Source: Paenarthrobacter nitroguajacolicus (GTDB lineage Bacteria; Actinomycetota; Actinomycetes; Actinomycetales; Micrococcaceae). Taken from it: 64,000 nt of DNA. The stretch lies in the NCBI RefSeq assembly GCF_007786235.1, contig NZ_VNFK01000014.1, forward strand, positions 1 through 64,000. Direction: 5' to 3'. Below the pieces are notes generated by a model. That model was given only the letters and a program-made list of their open reading frames with translations, ran no database searches and was not told where the DNA came from. Positions 30,982 through 39,919 of the stretch are shown here, one piece after another. Every line of letters starts with the position of its first letter. The stretch's first letter is position 1. Position numbers and translations under genes: made by a program.

Positions 30982-31887
30982 TCAGGCGCCCGATGCCGGC
31001 GGTGCCGTGGGCGGCGGGGGTACCTGGCCGTCGTCGTGCGCTTGTCCGGGTTGCTGCGCAGACGGCTGGGGCGGCACGTAACCCGTCTGTGGTGGCGCGT
31101 AACCCGGCTGCGGCGGCACGTAACCCTGCTGTTGTGGCGAGTAGCCGGAGTGTTCCGGGTTGTAGCCCGGCTGGCCGTATGGTGCGGCCCCTGCGAGCGC
31201 CGTGGCCTGCTGGGCTGACCTCTTGCGCAGCAGCACGAACAGGAGGACCAGAGCGGCGGCAACCACCAGCACTGCTACCAGGATCCAGATGATCCACATC
31301 GGGATTCCGGCGTTGGCTTCGGCTTTGGCTTGGACGGCTGACTCTTTGATGGAAAGCATGTCGAACGTTGCTGTGTTCCCGTCCACGGTGGCGCCCTTGG
31401 CTTCGACCACCTTGCCCGGGAAGGTGAACTTGACTATGGCTTCGTCGAACATTGACTTCGCCATGCTGGATGCCTGCGGGTCGCTGCTGTCCGCTCCTGT
31501 CACGCCGCCCATCGAGAGGACGTAGAAGTCGCCTTCCTTCTTGAGTTCAAAGGGGTTCTCGGAGCTGGATGATTCAGCAAGCTTGGCAGGATCAAGGTTG
31601 GCGGCACTGATCCGCTTGCCCTTGTACTTTTCGTCCTCGTAGTCCACGACGGTGGCACCTTCAGGGATGTCCATCTCCTGGCTGCCGCTGCCGCTGCCGT
31701 TTGACTCCATGAATTCGTCAAAGGACTTGTCGCCGAGTACCGACTTTTGGATCGCGTAGACAACTTCGTAGTCCACGCTTTTCTCGTTGTTGACCTTGAC
31801 GGACATGTTGAGCTTCACGCAGCCGGTCAAAGCCACCATGACAGCAATCAGGACACCCACGACGCCCACGGCGCGTTTAATGTTCAT
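30982..31887 (-). CDS. LppM family lipoprotein
   Basis: 301 aa. The lipobox VALTGC puts the lipidated Cys at 23. The outer domain (about 24-210) matches the LppM fold, known from a mycobacterial cell-envelope lipoprotein. A single membrane helix (IPMWIIWILVAVLVVAAALV) comes near residues 213-240, followed by a cytoplasmic tail of PGY/QQ repeats (GYVPPQPGYAPPQTGY). The tail makes it longer than the outer domain alone and is common in actinobacterial versions. Precise function unknown. Confidence 0.85.
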   Translation of the reverse strand: MNIKRAVGVVGVLIAVMVALTGCVKLNMSVKVNNEKSVDYEVVYAIQKSVLGDKSFDEFMESNGSGSGSQEMDIPEGATVVDYEDEKYKGKRISAANLDPAKLAESSSSENPFELKKEGDFYVLSMGGVTGADSSDPQASSMAKSMFDEAIVKFTFPGKVVEAKGATVDGNTATFDMLSIKESAVQAKAEANAGIPMWIIWILVAVLVVAAALVLLFVLLRKRSAQQATALAGAAPYGQPGYNPEHSGYSPQQQGYVPPQPGYAPPQTGYVPPQPSAQQPGQAHDDGQVPPPPTAPPASGA

Positions 31888-31988
31888 TGTGTTTTTCCCC
31901 CATTCATTTCCCCTGCACCGGTGAGTGCTCGAACAGCGTATCCCCGCCGCTCATGCCGTGCCATACACGACGGGTCTAGCATGGCTTC

Positions 31989-32432
31989 ATGACCCCCGCG
32001 CAGCGCCTCAGGCAGATCGCCAACGTCGTGAACCTGTCCACGCCGTTGGGACTTGCTGTGGCCGCGGCGTCCGGAACCACCCTGTCCCGCGGTCCACGTG
32101 GTCTCCTGATAGCAGCGGGGTATGGCTGGAAACTCCCCCACGCTGGAGCATTCACGCTGGGGAACGTCATCCTGTACCGGGCGCACCACGGCGTCGCGGG
32201 AACGAACACCGTACTCCTGGGGCATGAGGAGCGGCACAGCACCCAGTACGCGTACTGCCTGGGGCTTCCGTTCCTTGCCCTCTACGGTGTCGCCGCCGGA
32301 TGGTCCATGCTGAGGAGCGGCAATCCAAGCTCGAAGAATTTCTTCGAACGCCAGGCTGGCCTCGCTGCGGGCGGCTATATCGACACCCACAATCGGCCGG
32401 ACGGACCTGTCGGCCAGCGAAATGAGGCCTAA
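31989..32432 (+). CDS. Small membrane-associated protein with an HEERH motif
   Basis: 147 aa. Two hydrophobic stretches (STPLGLAVAAASGTTL and LGLPFLALYGVAAGW) frame GHEERHSTQYAYC, an HExxH-like arrangement inside a loop. Similar short proteins with GHExRH are common in actinobacteria, where they are uncharacterised. The motif could bind zinc, but a downstream third ligand is not evident, so calling it a protease would go too far. It ends 2 bases before the SIMPL gene start, so the two form a unit. Confidence 0.75.
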   Translation: MTPAQRLRQIANVVNLSTPLGLAVAAASGTTLSRGPRGLLIAAGYGWKLPHAGAFTLGNVILYRAHHGVAGTNTVLLGHEERHSTQYAYCLGLPFLALYGVAAGWSMLRSGNPSSKNFFERQAGLAAGGYIDTHNRPDGPVGQRNEA

Positions 32433-32434
32433 GC

Positions 32435-33064
32435 ATGAAGCGAACCATCACCGTCACAGGGACCGCGAGCGCCAAGGCTGTTCCGGACCTGGTTACCCTC
32501 ACGCTCGGAGTGGAAACCCGCAGGGACACCGCCTCTAAAGCCTATGACGACGCCGGCAAGGCGGCCGGCGCTGTCGCGGCCAGTTTGCGGGAGGCCGGCG
32601 TGCAGGACGCCGACCTTCGCACGAGTGGCCTGAACCTCCGGGCCGATCTGGTCTGGGTGGAGGGGCAGGGGCAGAAAGTTGTGGCGTACGTGGCCTCCAC
32701 TAATCTGCACGTAGGAATCCGTTCCCACGAGGATGCTCCCGCCGCCATCGCCGCCGCGGTTGCGGCCGGTGGGGACGACATCAGGATCAATGGCATCGAG
32801 CAGGGATTCGCAGATGCTTCTACAGTCACCGCACAGGCGCAGGAAGCGGCATGGCAGGATGCCTTGGCTCGCGCCGAACAATACGCGTCACTGGCGTCCG
32901 CCCGCCTTGGAACCGTAGTTTCCATCTCCCAGCAGCAAGTGCACAGCGCACCCATCCCCCTGGGCGGGATGGTCAGGGCTTCCTACGCTGCCGAGTCCGC
33001 CCCTGTTGAGGCCGGGGAGTCATCAGTTTCGGCAAGCGTCAGCGTCGAGTGGGAACTTCTCTAG
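32435..33064 (+). CDS. SIMPL domain (DUF541) protein
   Basis: 209 aa. Starts KRTITVTGTASAKAVPDLVTLTLGVE, the typical SIMPL opening, and ends with SVSASVSVEWEL, the typical last strand. Family members are often periplasmic; this one has no signal peptide and looks cytoplasmic. Role unknown. Its 3' end overlaps the convergent pcp gene by 4 bases. Confidence 0.88.
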   Translation: MKRTITVTGTASAKAVPDLVTLTLGVETRRDTASKAYDDAGKAAGAVAASLREAGVQDADLRTSGLNLRADLVWVEGQGQKVVAYVASTNLHVGIRSHEDAPAAIAAAVAAGGDDIRINGIEQGFADASTVTAQAQEAAWQDALARAEQYASLASARLGTVVSISQQQVHSAPIPLGGMVRASYAAESAPVEAGESSVSASVSVEWELL

Positions 33065-33702
33065 TGAATGGCTCCGGCGGATATTTTGATGTCGCCCTGG
33101 TGCTGCATGGACGTCCGAACAACGACGCCGATGCCTTCCGACATTGATTCCAAGGACATGGAGGGGGCAATGCTGCCTTCCGGGATCTGTTCCGGCAGGT
33201 AGGGAACGTGCACGAACCCGCCGCGTATGCCCGCCCTGGAATTGAGCGAATGCATCAGCGCGTAGAAGATGTGATTGCAGACGTAGGTGCCGGCAGACTG
33301 CGATACTTCGCCTTTGATTCCGGCGATCTGGAGGTTTCTGAGCGCGGCCTTGATCGGCAGGCTGGAGAAGTACGCGGCAGGACCGCCCGGAACGACCTCC
33401 TCATCGACGGGGCGTTGACCCCTATTGTCCGGGATCCGAGCGTCGTCACAGTTGATGGCCACACGTTCCAACGACACGCGTTCACGGCCACCCGCCAACC
33501 CAACGCAGACAACAATGTCCGGATCGAGACGGTCCACGGCTTCCATCAGAACGGCCGCCGACTCACCGAAAACGCACGGCAACTCCACGGCTTCAACTGT
33601 GAAGCCCTCGGCTCGGAGAATCTCCTGCGCCCTGCTCACGGCGAGCCATGAAGGATTGATATCCGCCTCGCCAAAAGGTTCGAAGCCGGTCAGCAGAATC
33701 AT
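33061..33702 (-). CDS. pcp: Pyroglutamyl peptidase I
   Basis: 213 aa, the usual length. A cysteine peptidase (C15) that removes N-terminal pyroglutamate. MILLTGFEPFGEADINPSW is the classical start; catalytic residues are Glu in GRERVSLERVA, Cys in GTYVCNHIFY and His in GFVHVPYLPEQ. Its ATG is 55 bases from the divergent SOS promoter at 33758. Confidence 0.94.
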   Translation of the reverse strand: MILLTGFEPFGEADINPSWLAVSRAQEILRAEGFTVEAVELPCVFGESAAVLMEAVDRLDPDIVVCVGLAGGRERVSLERVAINCDDARIPDNRGQRPVDEEVVPGGPAAYFSSLPIKAALRNLQIAGIKGEVSQSAGTYVCNHIFYALMHSLNSRAGIRGGFVHVPYLPEQIPEGSIAPSMSLESMSEGIGVVVRTSMQHQGDIKISAGAIH

Positions 33703-33757
33703 GGGACAACCTTAGCAAGGCCCTAACCCAGGTTATTCGGAGCGCGCCTTCGGGGCC

Positions 33758-33786
33758 TTGACAATCGTTCGAACATACATTCGAAT
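33758..33786 (+). promoter_or_regulatory. LexA-controlled leaderless promoter
   Basis: TTGACA (33758-33763) and TCGAAT (33781-33786) are 17 bases apart, and TCGAACATACATTCGA (33769-33784), one base off the actinobacterial SOS box TCGAAC-N4-GTTCGA, fills the spacer. The predicted start of transcription falls at the ATG at 33794. Confidence 0.8.
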
Positions 33787-33793
33787 GGAGTCC

Positions 33794-34885
33794 ATGAGAT
33801 GGGACGCACAAGCACTTTCACCCACGCGTGGACCAGCGTCGGATATCAGCGACACCGAAGCTCCGGGCCCTGCCCCGGCCCTGGATGCTTTGTTGCCGCT
33901 TTCCGGACTTGTGCGTTCCATCTCGACACCCGAATTCTCCGGAGTCACCTTCCATGAGGTCACCGCAAAGTCAGTGCTCAATAAGGTGCCTTCCGGTTCA
34001 AACATGCCGTTCGAGTGGACGGTCAATCCCTATCGCGGCTGCAGCCACGCCTGCGTCTACTGTTTTGCCCGCAAGAGCCACACGTACCTGGAATTCGATG
34101 CCGGAAGGGACTTTGATTCCCAGGTCGTAGTGAAGATCAATGCTGCCGAGGTACTGCGCAAGGAACTCGCCAAGCCGTCTTGGGAACGGCCCCAGGTGGC
34201 TCTGGGCACCAACACGGACCCCTATCAACGCGCAGAAGGTCGCTATGCCCTTATGCCCGGAATCATCCGGGCCCTGGCCGATTCAGGCACCCCGTTCTCC
34301 ATCCTGACCAAGGGCACGTTGTTGGCACGGGACATCCCGCTGCTCAAGCACGCGGCAACCCAGGTTCCCGTGGACCTCGGCATCTCACTGGCCATGACCA
34401 ACCAGGACCTCGCAGAACTCATCGAGCCGGGCACGCCCTCCCCCAAAGCCCGCCTGAAGCTCATAGCCCGCCTGCGCGACGCGGGCTTGGGATGCGGCGT
34501 CATGGCGATGCCGATCCTGCCGTGGCTCACTGATTCAGATGAGGCCCTCGACTCGTTGTTCTTTGAGCTGACGAAGGCAGGCGCCACAGGAGTCACAGCT
34601 GGCGCCCTTTATCTCAAGCCCGGAACGCGCGAGTGGTACATGAAGTGGCTGGCCGCCGAACACCCGGAATTGGTGGGCAGGTACCGCAGGCTCTACGGCC
34701 AAGGCTCCTACGCTTCCAAGGAATATCGCATCTGGCTGTCCGGCCGGATCAGCCACTTCAAGGCGAAATACGGATTCACGGGGACATCGGGTTTTAGCCA
34801 CCGGAATGCCCGCCCCGCGGCTTCTTCGGGAGAACCAGCCGTGGGCGCATCCTCCGCCCTCCCGGGACAACAGACACTTTTCTAG
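33794..34885 (+). CDS. Rv2578c family radical SAM protein, SOS-controlled
   Basis: 363 aa. The iron-sulfur motif is CSHACVYC (C-x3-C-x2-C) in VNPYRGCSHACVYCFAR; GTNTDPYQRAE and the TIM-barrel strands follow. The family is related to the SplB type of repair enzymes and is known in mycobacteria as Rv2578c. The ATG at 33794 fits a leaderless transcript from the promoter at 33758-33786, so upstream in-frame starts (one of them inside the -35) are rejected. The C-terminal 30 residues are low-complexity. A DNA repair role is inferred from the LexA box and family. Confidence 0.88.
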   Translation: MRWDAQALSPTRGPASDISDTEAPGPAPALDALLPLSGLVRSISTPEFSGVTFHEVTAKSVLNKVPSGSNMPFEWTVNPYRGCSHACVYCFARKSHTYLEFDAGRDFDSQVVVKINAAEVLRKELAKPSWERPQVALGTNTDPYQRAEGRYALMPGIIRALADSGTPFSILTKGTLLARDIPLLKHAATQVPVDLGISLAMTNQDLAELIEPGTPSPKARLKLIARLRDAGLGCGVMAMPILPWLTDSDEALDSLFFELTKAGATGVTAGALYLKPGTREWYMKWLAAEHPELVGRYRRLYGQGSYASKEYRIWLSGRISHFKAKYGFTGTSGFSHRNARPAASSGEPAVGASSALPGQQTLF

Positions 34886-34920
34886 GGTGAATCCGCCCCG
34901 CGGGGTGGCCGGCGTGCAAA

Positions 34921-34950
34921 AGGAGGGACCGCCGTCGGGCAGTCCCTCCT
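34921..34950. terminator. Hairpin between the radical SAM gene and the Nudix gene
   Basis: AGGAGGGAC / GTCCCTCCT with a 12-base loop, followed by a second small stem GGTGGCT / AGCCACC and ATTTAATT. It could serve both convergent genes. Confidence 0.65.
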
Positions 34951-35002
34951 CAGTCATAGGTGGCTGGGAAGCCACCATTTAATTCATGGAGGTGTCCCGT
35001 TC

Positions 35003-35437
35003 TTACGCGGGAGCGGCTACCCGATCAAGCAAGGCCCGGACAATCGGGAGGTCCGCCGGAATCCACGGAAGGTTGAGAGCTTCGTTACAGTCAACCAAGG
35101 ACACCCACCGCAGTTCGTCATGATCCTCCAGCGGCCGCGGCTCCCCTGCCGTCAACTCCGCGAACCAAACCCGCATTGAGGCACGATCATTCAGTGTCCA
35201 CCCCGTGGTATTGCCAGACTCAAGCTCCGGTCCAAGACGCACTTCAACACCCAACTCTTCCGCCAGCTCCCGGTGCAGGGCGTCCTCAGCCATCTCTCCG
35301 GCCTCGACCTTGCCGCCGGGAAATTCCCACATCCCCGCGAACTGGGGTGGTGCCGTGCGGCGGGCGGCAAGCAGGCGGGTGGGCGCGTCCAAGGAGTCGA
35401 CGACGGCGGCGCCCACGACGTTGATGAGTGCAGTCAC
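35003..35437 (-). CDS. Nudix hydrolase, MutT type
   Basis: 144 aa. The Nudix box GGKVEAGEMAEDALHRELAEELGV is complete (G-x5-E-x7-REUxEExGU). FAGMWEFPGGK before it and RPLEDHDELRWVSL after it match 8-oxo-dGTP diphosphatases, which clean oxidised dGTP from the pool. It would protect replication, matching other repair genes in the window, but substrate needs testing. Confidence 0.9.
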   Translation of the reverse strand: MTALINVVGAAVVDSLDAPTRLLAARRTAPPQFAGMWEFPGGKVEAGEMAEDALHRELAEELGVEVRLGPELESGNTTGWTLNDRASMRVWFAELTAGEPRPLEDHDELRWVSLVDCNEALNLPWIPADLPIVRALLDRVAAPA

Positions 35438-35571
35438 CTCAACAGTCTATGGCTGTTCCATCAATGGGCATCGTCACATAGCGACGCCAAGTCGCGAAGA
35501 CGGGACTAAACTTGTTAGCGGATTTTCTCCGTATTCCCCAGCCCATCAGGCGCCCCTCAAGAAGCAGGCTT

Positions 35572-36780
35572 ATGACTACCACTATGTCCCCACCCGCTAC
35601 TGCGAAAGCAGCACAACGCCACCTTGGCCTCGCCATCCTGGCACTGGCCACGGGCGGGTTTGCCATCGGTACCACCGAGTTCGCCATGATGGGTCTGCTG
35701 AAGGAAATCGAGGAAGGTCTGGGCATCAGCACGCCGGAGGCCGGTAACCTCATCTCGGCCTATGCCCTGGGTGTTGTCGTTGGCGCGCCGATCTTTGCGG
35801 CCTTCGGAGCCAAGCTTCCCAAGAAGCACCTCGCCTTGGGCCTCATGCTGTTCCTGTCAGTTGCCAACCTGACATCCTTCATTGCTCCGGACTACGGCTT
35901 CATGTTGCTGTCCCGTTTCGCATCCGGCCTTCCCCACGGCGCTTTCTTCGGAGTGGCGGCGGTCATCGCAGCGGGCCTGGTGGCGCCTACCAAGCGAGGT
36001 TGGGCCATCTCCATGGTGATGGCCGGCCTCACAGTGTCGAACGTCATCGGAGTGCCTTTGGCAACCTGGGTGGGGCAGACCTTTGGTTGGCGGCTGCTTT
36101 TCGTGATTGTCGGCGCCATCGGGTTGCTGACTGTTGCCATGGTCTGGAAGTTCGTCCCCTTTCAAGCTGCCCACCCCGATGCCAGCATCCGGCGGGAACT
36201 TGGCGCACTGAAGCGGCTGCAGGTGTGGCTTGCCCTGCTGATCGGCATCATCGGCTTCGGCGGGTTCTTTGCCGTCTACACGTACATCGCCCACACCATG
36301 ACGTCCGTGGCGGGCATCCCTGAAAGCCTCATTCCTGCCGTGGTGGCCTTGTATGGACTGGGCATGGTGGTGGGCAACATCATCGGCGGACGCATCGCCG
36401 ACAAATCAGTCATGGGCACCATCTACTGGGTCATGCCGGGCATTGCCGCCGCCTTGGTGGTCTACGCCATAGCGGCCCACTGGGCATGGGCCGCCTTTGT
36501 CATGGCGTTTGTGGTGGGCGGTGTCGGTTCCATGCTGACACCGGCACTGCAGACCCGTTTGCTGGACGCTGCACCCGGAGCCGCATCCTTGGCTTCATCG
36601 CTTAACCACTCCGCCCTCAACATCGCCAACGCCCTGGGCGCCTTCCTCGGTGGCACCGTCATCGCCTGGGGTTGGGGCTACGTGGCTCCCGCGCTCGTGG
36701 GCGCTGTCCTGGCCATCCTCGGTCTCGGCGTAGCCATCCTCAGCGGCGCACTCGAACGCAAGAGGCCTTTGGCCAGCTGA
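35572..36780 (+). CDS. MFS transporter, DHA1 / AraJ-like
   Basis: 402 aa with 12 predicted membrane helices. FAIGTTEFAMMGLLKEIEEGLGIS in helix 1 and GAPIFAAFGAKLPKKHLALG (motif A) place it with the AraJ/NepI-like drug or nucleoside exporters. The ATG at 35572 is preferred; the extra 20 residues upstream in frame are basic and unlike the family. Substrate unknown. Ends before a strong bidirectional terminator. Confidence 0.9.
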   Translation: MTTTMSPPATAKAAQRHLGLAILALATGGFAIGTTEFAMMGLLKEIEEGLGISTPEAGNLISAYALGVVVGAPIFAAFGAKLPKKHLALGLMLFLSVANLTSFIAPDYGFMLLSRFASGLPHGAFFGVAAVIAAGLVAPTKRGWAISMVMAGLTVSNVIGVPLATWVGQTFGWRLLFVIVGAIGLLTVAMVWKFVPFQAAHPDASIRRELGALKRLQVWLALLIGIIGFGGFFAVYTYIAHTMTSVAGIPESLIPAVVALYGLGMVVGNIIGGRIADKSVMGTIYWVMPGIAAALVVYAIAAHWAWAAFVMAFVVGGVGSMLTPALQTRLLDAAPGAASLASSLNHSALNIANALGAFLGGTVIAWGWGYVAPALVGAVLAILGLGVAILSGALERKRPLAS

Positions 36781-36800
36781 AACAACAGCGGCTAAAACGT

Positions 36801-36837
36801 TGAAGGGCTCCGCTTTCGCGGAGCCCTTCATCTTTTT
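36801..36837. terminator. Bidirectional terminator
   Basis: TGAAGGGCTCCGC / GCGGAGCCCTTCA, perfect 13-bp stem with a 4-base loop, followed by TCTTTTT on the plus strand. It separates two convergent genes. Confidence 0.95.
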
Positions 36838-36851
36838 ACAGACGTTTACAT

Positions 36852-37775
36852 CTAGGCCTGCGCTTGAACCCGCTCAATGTCGGGTTCAAGATAGATGACC
36901 CGCGCCATGGGAACAGCCGCGCGGATCCGCTGCTCGGCGTCGTCGATCCCCTTGGCGATCTCCTCGCCCGTCTCGGAGGCACCCATGGAAATCTTCGCTG
37001 CAACCAGAAGTTCTTCCGGTCCGAGGTGAAGGGTCTTCAGGTGGATGATGCGGGTGCCATCCGCTTCCAAAGCGTCGGTAATGCGCTGCACGTCCTCCTT
37101 GGTGGCGGACTCCCCGAGCAACAGGGACTTGGTTTCCAACGCGAGAACCACTGCGATGGCTACCAGGAGCAGACCGATCATGGCGGTACCAAGCGCATCC
37201 CAGACTCCGTCACCGGTGATGAGGGTCATGCTGACGCCGAAGAGTGCAAACACCAGGCCCAAGAGGGCGCCGAAGTCTTCCAGCAGAATGACAGGCAGCT
37301 CCGGCTGCTTGGCGTTGCGGACAAACTTGACCCACGACTGCTTGCCGCGGACATGGTTCGACTCGATGATCGCAGTACGGAAGGAGAAAGACTCGGCGAT
37401 GATGGCGCCCACCAGTACAGCCAGCGGGACCCACCAGAACGCGCCCTCGATGCCGTGCGGGTGCTGAAACTTCTCCCACGCCTCGTACAGGGCAAACAGT
37501 CCACCAACACTGAACAGAACAATCGAGACAATAAACGCGTAAATGTACCGCTCACGGCCATAGCCAAAGGGGTGCTCCGGGCTGGCGGCACGCTTGGCAC
37601 GCTTGCCACCTACCAGCAGCAGTATCTGGTTGCCGGAGTCTGCCACCGAGTGGATGGCCTCGGCAAGCATGGACGATGACGCCGTCAGGAAGAACGCAAC
37701 GAACTTCAGTACTGCGATGGTCAAGTTGGCGGCGAGAGCCGCCACGATCGCTTTGGTACCGCCACTAGCAGCCAC
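36852..37775 (-). CDS. Cation diffusion facilitator transporter
   Basis: 307 aa. ASSSMLAEAIHSVADSGNQILLL is the signature metal site in helix 2; the HPFGYGRERYIYAF segment precedes helix 3, and LLEDFGALLGL is the helix 5 counterpart. A cytoplasmic C-terminal domain (about 205-300) follows. The GTG at 37775 is chosen, with AAGAGGTG 6 bases upstream; a TTG at 37820 is also open. Exports divalent cations such as zinc; the metal is not determined by sequence alone. Confidence 0.9.
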   Translation of the reverse strand: MAASGGTKAIVAALAANLTIAVLKFVAFFLTASSSMLAEAIHSVADSGNQILLLVGGKRAKRAASPEHPFGYGRERYIYAFIVSIVLFSVGGLFALYEAWEKFQHPHGIEGAFWWVPLAVLVGAIIAESFSFRTAIIESNHVRGKQSWVKFVRNAKQPELPVILLEDFGALLGLVFALFGVSMTLITGDGVWDALGTAMIGLLLVAIAVVLALETKSLLLGESATKEDVQRITDALEADGTRIIHLKTLHLGPEELLVAAKISMGASETGEEIAKGIDDAEQRIRAAVPMARVIYLEPDIERVQAQA

Positions 37776-37875
37776 GAAAGCTTCACCTCTTCGGGTTCGG
37801 GAAAGTACGGAATTGGCCAAGAAGAGTCGTCATCGTCTGATCTTGCAAGCAATACCGTACCCGGCGGGGCGCTGT

Positions 37876-38787
37876 TTACGCATTCCCCACTCTGGAGCCC
37901 TGCTGGGAACGCGCGCTGGCGTAGAGGCACACCGTTGCCGCCGTCCCCAGGTTAAGGCTCTCAGCCGCTCCGTAAACAGGGACGGCAACCCGATGATCAG
38001 CGAGGGCAAGTTCAGCGTCCGACAACCCCTGGGCTTCGTTGCCAAACAGCCACGCCGTCGGCGCCTCCAAGGCGTAGTCAGATGCTACGGACTCGTTGCC
38101 CAGCCTCCTGGCCGCATTCTCGTCCTGGAGCTTGTCCAGGTTGACAGTTCCGTACCCATCGGCCGCCAGGATCCCGATTCCGAGCTCCCTGCAGCGTGCT
38201 ACCAGCTCGTCGACCTCGGCGCCCAGGACTACTGGCAGGTGGAACAGGGAACCGGCGGTGGAGCGAACAGCCTTGGGGTTGTAAATATCCACACTCGAGC
38301 CTGTCAGCACCACGGCATCAGCGCCGGCAGCATCTGCGGCACGGAGCACAGTACCGGCGTTGCCGGGGTCCCGCACTTGGCACATGACCGCCAGAAGGCG
38401 TGGACCGGCGTCGAGCACTGAATCAAGGCTGACATCCACAAAACTGCAAACAGCCACAATGCCTTGTGGGTTCACGGTGTCCGCCATGGCGGACAAGACT
38501 TCGTCACTGGCGATCCTCAGCAGCGTTTCCTGCGCGAGGTCGGCGAGTTCGGGGAGACGGTCAAGGCACGCCTCACTGGCAAAAACTTCATGCACGACGG
38601 CGGCACCGCCTGCCGCGGTGCGCTCACGGTGGAGGGTCAACGCCTCGCGCACCGCCTGCGGACCTTCTGCAAGGAAACGTCCGCGCTTTAAACGCGCCGG
38701 GCGCCCGGCAAGCTTGGCGACATCCCTCACCCGATCTGCTCGGGGGTTGGTCATCGGAAAGTCTTGCGGGCGCCCGGTTTCGTTCAT
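37876..38787 (-). CDS. TrmH/SpoU family RNA 2'-O-methyltransferase
   Basis: 303 aa. An N-terminal L30e-like substrate domain (KRGRFLAEGPQAVREAL) is joined to the SPOUT knot with motif 1 VRDPGNAGTVLRAADAAGAD, motif 2 AWLFGNEAQGLS and motif 3 VPVYGAAESLNLGTAATVCLYA. Motif 3 is the SAM-binding knot. It methylates rRNA or tRNA; target unknown. It lies 26 bases beyond rplT on the same strand, a usual position next to L20 in actinobacteria, and may be read from the infC operon. Confidence 0.93.
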   Translation of the reverse strand: MNETGRPQDFPMTNPRADRVRDVAKLAGRPARLKRGRFLAEGPQAVREALTLHRERTAAGGAAVVHEVFASEACLDRLPELADLAQETLLRIASDEVLSAMADTVNPQGIVAVCSFVDVSLDSVLDAGPRLLAVMCQVRDPGNAGTVLRAADAAGADAVVLTGSSVDIYNPKAVRSTAGSLFHLPVVLGAEVDELVARCRELGIGILAADGYGTVNLDKLQDENAARRLGNESVASDYALEAPTAWLFGNEAQGLSDAELALADHRVAVPVYGAAESLNLGTAATVCLYASARSQQGSRVGNA

Positions 38788-38813
38788 ATAAAGAACTTTA
38801 GTGGCAGTTGCTA

Positions 38814-39488
38814 CTAGTTCTTGATCTGCTGGCGGGCTTCGCCGCCGGCCGGCTCGAAACCGGCAGCCTTTGCAGCCTCAACGGTGGAGAACCAGTATTC
38901 AGCAGCGGTGGTGTTGTACCAGGTGGAACCCGGTACGTGGTACTTCTTGGACTCGGCGTTGCCCTTGATGGCATAGCCTTCCGGAGCCTCGTCACCGTCA
39001 GCGGCAACTGCGCCGTCGATGGCCGGCTTCTCGGAAACGACGGCCTTGACTGCCGTAGCAGTGGCGGCAGCCGGAGCAACCTTTGCAGCCTTGGGAGCAG
39101 CAACCTGGGCCTTTGCCGGAGCAGAGGTGTCAGCCGGAAGGGCAGCCTTTGCAATGTTCACCAGAGCGGCGAAAGCGTTGGCGTCGGATACGGCGAGTTC
39201 GGCCAGCATGCGGCGGTCAACCTCAACCTCAGCGGCCTTGAGGCCCTGGATCAAACGGTTGTAGGTGAGGCCGTTGGCGCGGGATGCAGCGTTGATGCGC
39301 TGGATCCAGAGGCGACGGAAGTCACCCTTCTTCTTGCGGCGGTCGCCGTAGCTGTACACAAACGAGTGCAGCAGCTGCTCTTTGGCCTTGCGGTACAAGC
39401 GCGAACGCTGACCGCGGTAACCCTTTGCGCGTTCGAGGACAACCCGGCGCTTCTTGTGGGCGTTTACCGCCCGCTTCACACGTGCCAC
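38814..39488 (-). CDS. rplT: Ribosomal protein bL20 with C-terminal sunset-type domain
   Basis: 224 aa, against about 118-128 for ordinary L20. Residues 1-118 are a complete L20 ([21 protein letters not shown] to [14 protein letters not shown]). Residues 119-168 are an Ala/Lys/Pro linker. Residues 170-216 ([21 protein letters not shown], then [19 protein letters not shown]) match the sunset-type domain, found also in other extended actinobacterial proteins. No frame break is present, so the fusion is real. L20 is essential in early 50S assembly; the added domain would sit on the 50S surface. Confidence 0.96.
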   Translation of the reverse strand: MARVKRAVNAHKKRRVVLERAKGYRGQRSRLYRKAKEQLLHSFVYSYGDRRKKKGDFRRLWIQRINAASRANGLTYNRLIQGLKAAEVEVDRRMLAELAVSDANAFAALVNIAKAALPADTSAPAKAQVAAPKAAKVAPAAATATAVKAVVSEKPAIDGAVAADGDEAPEGYAIKGNAESKKYHVPGSTWYNTTAAEYWFSTVEAAKAAGFEPAGGEARQQIKN

Positions 39489-39607
39489 GTGCGTACTCCT
39501 TCAGAAATCTTTATCCCAAGCTGCTACTACCGGATACCCGGCCGGCCTGAGAAGGCTTTTGGTGTAGTCGGTCCCTGCCGGATGGCAGTAACCAAAGAAC
39601 TTGGAAC

Positions 39608-39802
39608 TTAGACGCCGAGCATCTTCTTGATGACCTTGGCATCGCCCTTGAAGACGAGCTTGTCGCCGGCGAGGCGACGGGTCAGCCTGGAGGACTTGTG
39701 CTCCAGGTAGTGACGACGGTTGGCCTGCTGACGCTTCAGCTTGCCGGTACCGGTCAGCTTGAAGCGCTTCTTAGCACCGCTGTGGGTCTTCATCTTCGGC
39801 AT
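39608..39802 (-). CDS. rpmI: Ribosomal protein bL35
   Basis: 64 aa: [20 protein letters not shown], the standard L35 N-terminus, and a basic body. Lies between infC and rplT, the universal order. 119 bases separate it from rplT; no attenuator was recognised there. Confidence 0.98.
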   Translation of the reverse strand: MPKMKTHSGAKKRFKLTGTGKLKRQQANRRHYLEHKSSRLTRRLAGDKLVFKGDAKVIKKMLGV

Positions 39803-39919
39803 GGGAACCGATCTCCTTACGTATCCACGGACGAATCCGCGATTCTATCGCGCAGCCGGCCTACGAGGGCCGGCGTGCTGGTTGCTTGCCGGTGGAGGCC
39901 AGGCCTCCGCGGCGTTGAA

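Noticed and set aside
31989..32432. M48-type zinc protease
   Set aside because: Only the HEERH loop is present; the protein is short and lacks a clear third ligand.
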